Positions 7,683 to 15,410 of a stretch of 64,000 bases of DNA are shown here, in pieces. A model generated the notes under the pieces. That model ran no database searches, was not told the DNA's origin, and saw nothing but the letters and a program-made list of their open reading frames with translations. The position numbers and the translations under genes are program-made. The stretch lies in assembly GCF_019753765.1 (NCBI RefSeq), contig NZ_JAIJZW010000006.1, forward strand, positions 1 to 64,000, written 5' to 3'. Source of the stretch: Microbacterium marinilacus (GTDB lineage Bacteria > Actinomycetota > Actinomycetes > Actinomycetales > Microbacteriaceae). How positions within the stretch are numbered: position 1 is the first letter of the stretch; each line of letters opens with the position of its first letter.

Positions 7683-8023
7683 CTCGTCGAGCTATCAGGA
7701 TTCCCCGCCGTTGGTAAATCACGTCAACTTCATCTGGAGCACCGGTCCGCGCTCGAGGAGATCATCCACAAGCTCAACGAACGCCTCGGCGACAAGTGCG
7801 GCGTCGGCGTCATCGACCTCCAGATGAACCACATCGCCAGTAGTCTGCCGAGTCCCCTGCGCTGCCGAAGGCGTTCACGAAGGCACTGCTTGTGGTGCGG
7901 GACGAGACGCCGGCATTCGTGGACGACCGGTTCAACGACAGTGGGCTGCACGCCGAGCTCGGGAAGGTTCTTTCAGCGATGCTCTACGAGTACCTCAAGG
8001 ACAGGGGAGCCGCCCATGGCTGA
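7683..8023 (+). pseudogene. Decayed gene fragment with P-loop motif, frameshifted
   Basis: Two protein-like pieces in different frames. The first (7683-7859) reads LVELSGFPAVGKSRQL, which contains a GxxxxGKS P-loop, and continues with EEIIHKLNERLGDKCGVG. After a frame change near 7860 the second (7862-8023) reads PKAFTKALLVVRDETP and ends YEYLKDRGAAHG before TGA at 8021. An in-frame stop at 7668 precedes the first piece. The helical C-terminal style is reminiscent of large NTPases such as type I restriction HsdR subunits, but I cannot assign it. The rest of 7507-8142 holds no other convincing gene. Confidence 0.4.
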
Positions 8024-8142
8024 GTTCCGGCGGCTTCAGGCGGATGTCGACTCCTCCGCCGACCCCCGGGGCGCGATGCCGTCAACGCGTTCGTCAGGCC
8101 GCAACAACGTCCGGGCCAGATACCATGCAGTTGTGGTGAACT

Positions 8143-8907
8143 GTGGCTGACATCAACTACCCTCTCGCGGCGATCTCAGAAGCATCGCTTGAGTTCGTCC
8201 TTGCTGACGTTGATCAGGCTGCTTGGGATGAGTTCTTTGACGCGCACATCAAGGAGAGTGCGGAGTTCACGGAGTGGACTCCGGTTCTCAAGTTCACGGC
8301 AGAGATCGGCGATCCCGCAGATCCGTCGTCGACTAGCACAGCGTCGACGGAGACGGTCGGTTATGCGGCTCGCGCAGCTGATCGGCACGAGGAGATCCAC
8401 GTGCGTGAGGATCGCCTCATCCTTTTTCGCCGCGGTCAGTACACAGACTGGCACGCCTTCACCGGATGGGCGCTGCCGTGGATCGAACGCCTCAGGATCT
8501 CTTGTCCACACCTGGAGTTGTCGGCAATCGTGGCCGCCTACATCAATGAGCTGCCGGTTCCGGACGAGCCGTACGAGGTGTCGGATTGGGTTCGGATCGC
8601 ACCACCCATCCCACCTTCGCTCTCGCAGGCGATTCTGAGCATGCGCGCAGCAACCACGATTCCAATCGACGATGGTCGCGCGGAGATCTTTGTGAGGACG
8701 GAGGAGTCAGATGAGCGCCTCTACCCTGGTCTCACGCTTAGGATACGAACAGAACTCGAGCGAAGTGTGGCGTTCGAGTCGACCAACTTCGACGCCGAAG
8801 TTGAGGATTGGTTGACAGCACTTCGAGACGCCAAGAACGCGGTCTTTGAGGCGTGCATCACCGAAGCAACACGAATGAAGATGAGGGGGCCTGATGACCA
8901 TCGTTGA
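8143..8907 (+). CDS. TIGR04255-like family protein, unknown function
   Basis: A 254-aa protein that fits the sporadically distributed TIGR04255 family. It has an N-terminal strand-rich half, a central WHAFTGWALPWIERL-type segment followed by AAYINELPVP (the family has a similar R-Y-I-N-x-I/L-x-I-P stretch), and a terminal helix AKNAVFEACITEATRMKM (family: A-F-E-A-C-I-T-D-x-x-R). The function of the family is not established. GTG at 8143 is preceded by TACCAT at 8121-8126 as a possible -10. Codon choice is less GC-biased than in the flanking chromosomal genes, suggesting acquisition. Its stop overlaps the next gene by 14 bp, so the pair is probably co-translated. Confidence 0.7.
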   Translation: MADINYPLAAISEASLEFVLADVDQAAWDEFFDAHIKESAEFTEWTPVLKFTAEIGDPADPSSTSTASTETVGYAARAADRHEEIHVREDRLILFRRGQYTDWHAFTGWALPWIERLRISCPHLELSAIVAAYINELPVPDEPYEVSDWVRIAPPIPPSLSQAILSMRAATTIPIDDGRAEIFVRTEESDERLYPGLTLRIRTELERSVAFESTNFDAEVEDWLTALRDAKNAVFEACITEATRMKMRGPDDHR

Positions 8908-9358
8908 AGAGCGGACCAAGAGTACCTCCAGAGTTCGCGTTTCCACTCATCGCAATCCCGGGCTCATGGTGTGGGGCTCAGAGGTTGCGGACGCGTTTGC
9001 CGTTCGATCCCAAGAGGTGAGCCGGCGAACCCCAAGCCCCGCGAGTGAGTTCTTTCGTACACGCGCACGTGCTTTCCAGGGGTCGGTATCGGTTGCGGCA
9101 ATTGATCTCGCGATACAGATCCTGAAGCTTACGACGGACGCTTCGACGCGCTTGCCGAACGTCCACGAGGACGAAGGTGGCGTGTCGCTGTACTGGCGTG
9201 ACAGCTCGGTTTCAGTTCAAGTCGACGTTACGGGTGGTGCCGATTTCTATGTGAGGATCCGCAACCGGTCAACTGGCGGCGACTTCGAAGCATACGACGG
9301 GAAGTTTCCGGTAGCTGAGGTCCAAAGCGCGCTGAATCAAATTCGCGCAGGTGATTGA
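8894..9358 (+). CDS. Hypothetical protein, second gene of the TIGR04255-like operon
   Basis: A 154-aa protein I do not recognise. The first 60 residues are basic and polar with a hydrophobic patch (NPGLMVWGSEVADAF). Residues about 55-85 are helical (SVSVAAIDLAIQILKLTTDA). The remainder is a beta-rich module (GGVSLYWRDSSVSVQVDVTG, then FYVRIRNRSTGGDFEAYDG). There is no signal peptide or membrane segment. ATG at 8894 overlaps the upstream gene by 14 bp and follows GAGGGGGC, so expression is coupled. Such small beta-sheet partners often accompany TIGR04255-type genes, but that link is from memory and low in certainty. Confidence 0.6.
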   Translation: MTIVEERTKSTSRVRVSTHRNPGLMVWGSEVADAFAVRSQEVSRRTPSPASEFFRTRARAFQGSVSVAAIDLAIQILKLTTDASTRLPNVHEDEGGVSLYWRDSSVSVQVDVTGGADFYVRIRNRSTGGDFEAYDGKFPVAEVQSALNQIRAGD

Positions 9359-9373
9359 GGCGCTTCCTGATTC

Positions 9374-9913
9374 ATGAGTGATACTTGGGCCTGGGATGAC
9401 CCGACGATCTCGGACGACGATTCAATCTTGCGTCGGGTTCCCCCTGCACTCACAAGAGATGTTCAGGACGGCGATGACGGCCTGCCACTCATTGTCCCGG
9501 CCTACTTCCAGTACGACTACAGGCGCGAGGTCCCAACCGAGCACGGCGACCACGAGGGGCTATCGTGCAATGTCTTGTCACGCGTGCTTGAGTGCGGTGG
9601 AACGGCCGAGCAGCTCCATCCCGAGGAGATGGGCGTAGTCAACGTGCCAGTCGCCGCAATCCGGCCGGGCGCTGGTGTGACGTACGACGATGATCCAGAG
9701 GAACCCGACCACGTTCGCCGGGCATCGCATGCTCTAATTCGGTTAGCGGAGCGAATTACGTACCGGAGGAAACACCCCGATTGGCATCGAGTTCGTTCCG
9801 ACTTCGCGGAGGAGGCAACTTGGGTGGTGGCGCCGCAGTCACACCGCACGGACCTGGCAACTGGAGAAGTAGCGCAAGCGGAAGAAACCCACGAATCGCC
9901 CTCCGCGAACTGA
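9374..9913 (+). CDS. Hypothetical protein, third gene of the TIGR04255-like operon
   Basis: A 179-aa acidic, probably cytoplasmic protein starting 15 bp after the previous stop. It contains ILRRVPPAL, then YDYRREVPTEHGDHEGLSCN, a conserved-looking VNVPVAAIRPGAGVTYDDDP turn, and DHVRRASHALIRLAERITY. The order R-R-I/V-P ... S-x-N ... G-x-x-V-x-x-D-P ... H-x-x-V resembles a small family of unknown function that often accompanies accessory loci; this is an impression, not a search result. Codon use is relaxed like its two neighbours. I infer that the three genes form one transferred unit. Confidence 0.55.
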   Translation: MSDTWAWDDPTISDDDSILRRVPPALTRDVQDGDDGLPLIVPAYFQYDYRREVPTEHGDHEGLSCNVLSRVLECGGTAEQLHPEEMGVVNVPVAAIRPGAGVTYDDDPEEPDHVRRASHALIRLAERITYRRKHPDWHRVRSDFAEEATWVVAPQSHRTDLATGEVAQAEETHESPSAN

Positions 9914-10237
9914 ACTCCGGAATGGCGACATCATGACCCCTGAGCGCGACCCTTTGGTCTCGCCTAGTCGTTCGCGACTTTCATCCCCCGGGAATCTGAG
10001 CTGTCGCGCACTGGATGGTTGTGAATTGCGGGCTGCGACACCGTAGAGATTCTACCCGTGACCGGAGTCCTCGCGTAAGCGCACTATCGCGAAGTGGCGA
10101 CGGCTTTCTTCGGAGAGGTCTTCTACATCGGCCGGATTGCTGTCGAATTCGGAGGTTAGTTGATCAGCCATCCGGCGCCGGATCGGTTCTGATACCGCTA
10201 CAGCCTCAAAGGCCGACGGATCGCCGTCCAGCTTTGC
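9914..10237 (-). pseudogene. Gene 3' remnant at the edge of the broken ISL3 element
   Basis: On the reverse strand, from about 10237 down to the TGA at 10052, an open frame reads protein-like sequence: DEPAKLDGDPSAFEAVAV, then EPIRRRMADQLTSEF and VEDLSEESRRHFAIVRLRED. It begins where the ISL3 sequence ends, as if the insertion (or a later deletion) removed the 5' part of the gene. No matching N-terminal part is visible on the other side of the element. The remaining 9914-10051 holds nothing I can identify. No family assignment is possible. Confidence 0.35.
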
Positions 10238-11561
10238 GGGCTCATCGCATTTGAGGGTGTAGGTGAGGTCTGAAGCCTCCGGCTTCGAGCAGGCTCCGGG
10301 CGATGTAGTTGGTGAGGTTCCGGAATCCGAGGGCGGAGCCGCGGAGGTGTTCGAGGCGGCCGTTGATCGCATCGGTCGGTCCGTCGCTGGTTCCGGGGCG
10401 GTCGAAGAACGCGAGAACGTCCGCGGCGCGCTGGCCGAGGGCGCGGCCGAGGCGTCGGAGTTCGACGAGCGCGGCCGGGACGCCGCTCGCGAGTGCGTCG
10501 ATCACGGCCTGCATGGCCTTCTTCCCGAGCTTCTCGCTTCGACTTCGACATGCTCCTCGTCCGCGAACAGTGCCTCCAGGCGGGCCCGCTGCCGATCGGT
10601 GAGCAGGCCCGCGCCGGTGTGGAGGGTGCGGCGGGCCTTGTAAAGCGGATCGCTCCTCCGTCCTCTTCGGCCATGGAGGTGCTGCTGAACGCGGCGGCGG
10701 CAGACGTCGAGGGCGTCACCGGCGAGGCGGACGACATGGAACGGATCCATCACTGCTGTGGCCTTCGGCAGTTCTTCGGCGGCGGCGGTCTTGAACCCGG
10801 TAAACCCGTCCATCGCGACGACCTCGACCCCGTCCCGCCAAGCCCGGGGTCGTCCGGCGAGCCAGCTCTTTAACACTACCTTGGAACGCCCCTCGACCAT
10901 GTCCAGCAGTCTGGACGGGCCCGTCTTGTCGCGCACCGGGGTGAGGTCGATGATGACGGTGACGTACTTATCGCCGAGGCGGGTGTGTCGCCAGACGTGC
11001 TCGTCGACGCCGATCACGCCGACACCGTCGAACCGGGCCGGGTCATCGATCAGCACCCGGCGGCCTTCGGCAAGGACAGCGTTGTTCGCAGTGTGCCAAG
11101 ACACGCCCAGGCCGGCGGTGACGCGAGACACGGTGAGGTGGTCGATCACGAGCGCCTCGACTGCCCACCGCATCCCGGCGCGGGACAGCTTCGCCCCGTT
11201 CCTCAGTGGCAGCACTGAGGTTCTCCCGCCACGATCGCCCGCAGCCGGGACACCTATAGCGGCGGACACGGACCAGCAGCGTGGTCGGGCGATGCCCGAA
11301 GGGCTCGTGCGCGAGACAACGTGTGTCAGTTCCGCGCGCGAGCGCCCGACCGCCGCAACCCCAGCACCACGGATCCGGTTCAGCGACACGGCACTCGAGC
11401 ACCGTCCGATCCGGCTCAAGCAACTGCCCGACAGCGTGAAGGCCGAGCTCGTCGAGACGACAGAACACCGTCAGATCAGGGGGCGCGAAGGTAGCGTGGA
11501 GCACGTCGAGGTCTTCCGGATGGTGAGTGTAGGAACTTCCATCCTCGGGAGGCCTCGACCC
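10238..11561 (-). mobile_element. Degenerate ISL3-family insertion sequence
   Basis: The extent is estimated from weakly similar ends starting GGGCTCATCGC (10238) and, in reverse complement, GGGTCGAGGCC (11561), which share only GGG and a GAGG-x-TG core. I see no clear 8-bp target duplication, so the borders are tentative. The single transposase gene inside is broken. Confidence 0.45.
10242..11504 (-). pseudogene. ISL3-family transposase, two lesions
   Basis: Read from 11504 downwards. The N-terminal zinc-finger part (CWGCGGRALARG and RYRCPGCGRSWREN, a CxxC pair set) runs to about 11200. There a single extra C in the run 11194-11197 shifts the frame; removing it restores ATEERAKLSRAGMRWAVEAL. 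The catalytic DDE part follows (GVIGVDEHVWRH, then VVAMDGFTGFKTAAAE, PFHVVRLAGDALD). Near 10520 the frame changes again and about 25 residues expected between EEHVEVEA and MQAVIDALASGVPAAL are missing, so a small deletion occurred. The C-terminal third (FFDRPGTSDGPTDAINGRLE, then GFRNLTNYIARSLLE) is intact. The element should be immobile on its own. Confidence 0.88.
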
Positions 11562-11667
11562 TTACCCGGTCATCGACGCGCTCAGCCACCCACCCCCTCA
11601 ACTGCGAAGAGCCTAGTTAGGGTCCAGTCTCCCGAACTCTTCTACACACGATCACGGGGTGGCGCAC

Positions 11668-12969
11668 TCACGCTCGCCGTCCGCTTTTCCGGGCTCGCTT
11701 TACCGCGCGCGACTGCGAAAGGGCATGGACGAGGTAGGCGCGATTTCGCTTGACCTCCTCTTTGGCGCGCACCGTCCGCATCACGGCTTTGATGAGTGGG
11801 GGTGCCGCGCCGACGGTGGCAGACAGCGTCGAGAATCCCACCAGCCCCGCTGCAGTCCAAGTGCCGACTGCAAGTCCTATGGACTGGAAGGCCTCGCTGC
11901 CCTCTGCGAAGACATCGATCGCGTTGCGCACGAAGCTTGCTGAGCGGACGTGCGCTTCCATTTCGGCGATCGCTGGCGCAACGTTAGACTCCCAAGTCTG
12001 CTTGAGAAGCCGCTCCCGCTCGGCATCGTCCGCTCCGCCCCAATCGACGTCCCCTGATACATCGAGTACGAAGCTTCGGAAAGGGCCGATGTAGGCGGCT
12101 AAGTCTTCGCGTACATCCGCCATCTCGTCCAACGGGAGCGCTGTGACGCCCTCCACCATCTGAACTAGCTTCACCGCCCCCGCGACCGTCAGTCCCGTGC
12201 CCGACGACACCGCAGGGGCGCCGAGGGCGCGCAGTGAATGCTCGAGTTCGTCATCCACCATGACGCTACTTGGAGTGTGCGCCAGATCCTCGGCCATTGT
12301 CAGAAACGCTCGTTCGAACTCGGCGTTAGGACCCAATAGGTCGTCCTGAATCTGTCGTGGCCTCGACTTGGGAAGGTCGTCCCAAGGGTCCTCGATTAGC
12401 AAGCCACGCTCGGCTAGGCCCGACATCGCCGGACTTTGAAAGGACTCGATCGATTCGCGAAGACGCCTTCGCAGTGCTCGAACGAAGGGTTCCGCACGAT
12501 CCAGGAATTTATTCCAGTCGTCGTTAAAGCGCGCGAGCTGGGCCCGATTCGACGCCCTCTGCGCGCGGAGCGCTTCGACGTTCGTCGGCAGAGGCACGGA
12601 GTTCAGCTTCTCCCGAAGAGCGTTCTCTTCCTCGAGCAACCGTCTGTAGTGCGCGATTTCGGCGTCCGATAGGAGGTCCGCATCTGACAGACCATAGAAC
12701 GCCAAATCTCTTGGCGCACGACGGTTCGAAATCTCCATGAGTCGGGAGTACACGGGTGCGAAGCGCCCAGTCATCTCAAGGTCGCGCTGCTCGCTAAGAA
12801 GCAGATCCAGTCGATGCGACCGAAGGTGCACGCAATCTGCCAAGAGCAGTGCCGGTTTGATCAGATCCTCGTCGTACATCGTCGTTTCGATGTAGTTGTC
12901 ATGGTGTAGAAATCCGCCTTCCCCGGCTAGGGCATTCAGCGGATTACTGAACACTTCAATCTCAAACAC
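11668..12969 (-). CDS. Orphan protein with C-terminal membrane-type segments, unknown function
   Basis: A 433-aa protein with no family I recognise. The N-terminal part (FSNPLNALAGEGGFLHHDNY, ALLLADCVHLRSHRLDLLLS) is mixed. Residues about 110-190 are charged and helical, with coiled-coil-like spacing (EIAHYRRLLEEENALREKLN, then RALRRRLRESIESF). Near residues 370-405 is a hydrophobic Gly/Ala stretch (IGLAVGTWTAAGLVGFSTLS) that could be one or two membrane helices, followed by a very basic tail (KEEVKRNR, KRARKSGRRA). GTG at 12969 follows GGGGAG at six bases and is preferred to TTG at 13002, which has no ribosome site. Codon use is relaxed, as in the other island genes. Confidence 0.6.
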   Translation of the reverse strand: MFEIEVFSNPLNALAGEGGFLHHDNYIETTMYDEDLIKPALLLADCVHLRSHRLDLLLSEQRDLEMTGRFAPVYSRLMEISNRRAPRDLAFYGLSDADLLSDAEIAHYRRLLEEENALREKLNSVPLPTNVEALRAQRASNRAQLARFNDDWNKFLDRAEPFVRALRRRLRESIESFQSPAMSGLAERGLLIEDPWDDLPKSRPRQIQDDLLGPNAEFERAFLTMAEDLAHTPSSVMVDDELEHSLRALGAPAVSSGTGLTVAGAVKLVQMVEGVTALPLDEMADVREDLAAYIGPFRSFVLDVSGDVDWGGADDAERERLLKQTWESNVAPAIAEMEAHVRSASFVRNAIDVFAEGSEAFQSIGLAVGTWTAAGLVGFSTLSATVGAAPPLIKAVMRTVRAKEEVKRNRAYLVHALSQSRAVKRARKSGRRA

Positions 12970-13204
12970 GAGCGACTCCCCAGGGTCGTCGGAACGCGGC
13001 AAGGCCGATCGGGCTGAATCTAGCGGACGCGTCCACTCTTGTATGCACCGACCCTCATGGCCCGTGTGACGCGGAGGGGAGCGCCGAGGTGACTGATCGT
13101 GTGCCGCGAGCCTCGGCCCAACGCCGCGACGGGCCTTGAAACCTCATCGATGCGGACGGAGAGGCGCGCCAGCGCCGTCGGCGGTCGCGGTGCGGATGCG
13201 CGGA

Positions 13205-13615
13205 TCACTCGGCGATCGCGATGGCTTCCACCTCGACGAGCACATCGGGCTCGAAGAGATAGTCCACCCCGATCAATGATGAAGGCGGCAGTGGCGACGG
13301 CAGTCGGAGCTCGTCGGAGACGGAGTCGATGCCCGCCATGAACTCCTCGATCTTCTCCGGTGCCCAAGCGGTGACGTAGAACGTCAACCGGACGACATCG
13401 TCGAAGGATGCGCCGGCTCCCGCGAGTGCGCGGGAGGTGTTGCGCATCACCTGCGCGACCTGCCCCGTGAGATCGTCCGGTGCAACCGGGTCTCCGTTGC
13501 CTGCTCGCGCGATCTGGCCGCTGACGTGGATGTGCCGAGTCCCGGTCGACACGGCGACGTGGTGGTAGGGGGTGTGTGGTTGCAGGCCTTCAGGGCTGAA
13601 ACGGCTGACGCTCAT
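13205..13615 (-). CDS. RidA/YjgF/YER057c/UK114 family protein
   Basis: A 136-aa Rid-family protein. RidA members hydrolyse reactive enamine/imine intermediates made by PLP enzymes; related subfamilies act in catabolic pathways. Visible family features are HHVAVSTGTRHIHVSGQIAR near residues 18-37, FDDVVRLTFYVT near 75-90, and the C-terminal Val-Glu-Ala core (LFEPDVLVEVEAIAIAE). The usual catalytic Arg before the terminal segment is not obvious (PLPPSSLIGVD), so it may belong to a non-canonical Rid subgroup. ATG at 13615 follows GAGAAG. It is divergent from the HxlR regulator at 13694 with a palindrome between them, and is probably its target. Confidence 0.85.
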   Translation of the reverse strand: MSVSRFSPEGLQPHTPYHHVAVSTGTRHIHVSGQIARAGNGDPVAPDDLTGQVAQVMRNTSRALAGAGASFDDVVRLTFYVTAWAPEKIEEFMAGIDSVSDELRLPSPLPPSSLIGVDYLFEPDVLVEVEAIAIAE

Positions 13616-13649
13616 CGCTCTTCTCCATTGTGGGATTGCGGACGTACCA

Positions 13650-13666
13650 TTGATACCTAGTATCAA
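13650..13666. promoter_or_regulatory. HxlR operator TTGATACCTAGTATCAA
   Basis: A perfect inverted repeat, TTGATAC-CTA-GTATCAA, lies centrally in the 78-bp gap between the divergent RidA-like and HxlR genes. It is placed to block transcription towards both. Confidence 0.8.
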
Positions 13667-13693
13667 AAGGACACTTCAAGGAGACCTGGTTTC

Positions 13694-14077
13694 ATGCCGG
13701 ATACCGCGTCCCGCACCGAGCGGCTGACCATCGATGTACGCCATCGAGAGGTGCTCGCCCAGGTCCTCGACAAGTGGTCGCTCAGCGTCCTCAATGAGCT
13801 GTGCGAGCGACCGTGCCGTTTCAACGCGCTTCGCCGGGCGGTGCCGGAGGTGACGCAGAAGTCGCTGACGGCGACACTGCGCAAGCTCGAGCGCAACGGC
13901 ATCGTCGAGCGTGTTCTGCTGGCCACGCGTCCGGTTGCGGTCGAATATCGCATCACCCCGCTCGGGAAGACCCTTCGCGGTCCGGTGGACGTGCTCCTGG
14001 GATGGTCGGACCGGTACCTGCCCGAGATCGAGCGTGCGCGGGATCGATTCGATGCGCCGTCCGATGGGGACCGATAG
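13694..14077 (+). CDS. HxlR-family transcriptional regulator
   Basis: A 127-aa HxlR winged-helix protein: DKWSLSVLNELCERPCRFNA (the family's kW-x-x-x-I/V-L-x-x-L start), VPEVTQKSLTATLRKLERNG in the recognition helix, and the wing EYRITPLGKTL. HxlR proteins often sense aldehydes or quinones through a Cys in helix 1. Here C37 and C41 lie in that area, so redox sensing is possible but unproven. ATG at 13694 follows CAAGGAGA. The operator TTGATACCTAGTATCAA lies 28 bp upstream. It probably controls the divergent RidA-like gene and itself. Confidence 0.87.
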   Translation: MPDTASRTERLTIDVRHREVLAQVLDKWSLSVLNELCERPCRFNALRRAVPEVTQKSLTATLRKLERNGIVERVLLATRPVAVEYRITPLGKTLRGPVDVLLGWSDRYLPEIERARDRFDAPSDGDR

Positions 14078-14128
14078 CGGGAGTCGTCATCCAGGCCAGC
14101 ATTCCGATGCTCCTCCTGATCGCCGACA

Positions 14129-15169
14129 TCACCCTGAGACCTGCTGCGGCCCCGGTTCCGAGGGCCGAACCCTCGCGGGGCGCACCCACCATGTCCCGAG
14201 TCGCCACAGCCACTCGACAGGCCCGTATCGGTACTTCCGCAACCACAGTCTCGAGATCACGGACTGCAGAGCGATGACGCAGGGGCTGGCGAGGATCACG
14301 GGGACGATGCTGGGCATGGTCGGGAAATCGATCACTCTGGCGAGGAGGAAGAAGATCGCGGCAGCACCGACGTAGTTGCTCAGTGCCATCCTCCCGAGAG
14401 GATCGAACACGGCGGCCAGCGGCCTCCTGGCGGGGGTGCGCCACAGCAGCGCGAACCCGGTGACGTACAGCGCCGCGAAGATGACCCCGAAGGATCCTCC
14501 GATCGTGAAGCGAGGGTCGCCGGGTTCGGTGGACTGCCAGATGAGCGCCGGCACGGCCAGCGTCAGGGAGATCAGGAAGGCGCCGACGACGAGAGCGCCG
14601 CGGGTCTCGAGCACCCGTGGCAGGCCGAGCGCAGCGGAGCCTGCTCCGAGGAGCATGAGGCCGAGGACCGTCGGCGGGCCGCCGCCGAACATCACGAAGG
14701 TCGCGATCGTGGTCACCCCACCCAGAACGGTCATGACGACGGGAGGCGTCAACATGATCACCGGCAGGACGACGAGGCCGATGAGCCCGTACTCGATCAG
14801 GATGTTGCCGGGGTAGACGAGGAGGAGGGCGGCGCCGATCAGGACGAGACCCCCCATCCGTCGGAGGAGCACCGCCCAGGGTCGAGGTGTGCGGGTTCGG
14901 CGTCGGGCCGACTGCAGCACGAACCAGAAGCTCATTCCGAACAGGAAGGCGAAGATCGGGACGAACCGGGTCTGCACGAAGAGGTCGAGGATCACGCGGG
15001 TCGGCTCGAGCTGGCGGAGGTGAGCGGCGCCCGGGAGGCGCGAGGCCGCCTCCGTGATGTCGATGCTGTTCACGAGCAGGATCCCCGCGAGCGCGAAGCC
15101 GCGAACGCTGTCGAGCAGTCTCCAGCGGGAGACGAGCGTTCCCGGTTCGTCGAAAGGCCGGGTGTTCAT
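14129..15169 (-). CDS. DUF418 domain-containing membrane protein
   Basis: A 346-aa integral membrane protein with about ten hydrophobic segments and the DUF418 signature: an N-terminal LLDSVRGFALAGILLVNS (compare the family's R-G-x-A-L-x-G-I-L-x-x-N), the RFVPIFAFLFGMSFWFVLQ stretch near residue 75, and a C-terminal FDPLGRMALSNYVGAAAIF followed by KYRYGPVEWLWRLGTW. Family members resemble acyltransferase-3-like membrane proteins and have no settled activity. ATG at 15169 is used; a TTG at 15181 could add four residues. It converges on the HxlR gene and shows no operon partner. Confidence 0.88.
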   Translation of the reverse strand: MNTRPFDEPGTLVSRWRLLDSVRGFALAGILLVNSIDITEAASRLPGAAHLRQLEPTRVILDLFVQTRFVPIFAFLFGMSFWFVLQSARRRTRTPRPWAVLLRRMGGLVLIGAALLLVYPGNILIEYGLIGLVVLPVIMLTPPVVMTVLGGVTTIATFVMFGGGPPTVLGLMLLGAGSAALGLPRVLETRGALVVGAFLISLTLAVPALIWQSTEPGDPRFTIGGSFGVIFAALYVTGFALLWRTPARRPLAAVFDPLGRMALSNYVGAAAIFFLLARVIDFPTMPSIVPVILASPCVIALQSVISRLWLRKYRYGPVEWLWRLGTWWVRPARVRPSEPGPQQVSG

Positions 15170-15410
15170 TTCTCCAGACAACCCGTCACGTCACCGGAGT
15201 TCGTCCGCCTCGGGGAGGATCCGGCTCAGCCGTGAGATGTACCGCCCCGCGTCCGGACGCGCTGCGGAGATCTGCCCCTCGGGGCCGGGGCGGGGCCGCG
15301 CGGCGGCTAGTCGCGCCGCAGGCATGTGAAGCGGACGCGCCATCGCCATCGGCGTGATCCGGTCGGCCGGATCGAGTCCGACACCGGTCACCGCCGCTAG
15401 CGTGGGAAGC

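Noticed and set aside
10985..11753. Forward open frames across the ISL3 element
   Set aside because: Antisense of the transposase; no family features or ribosome sites.
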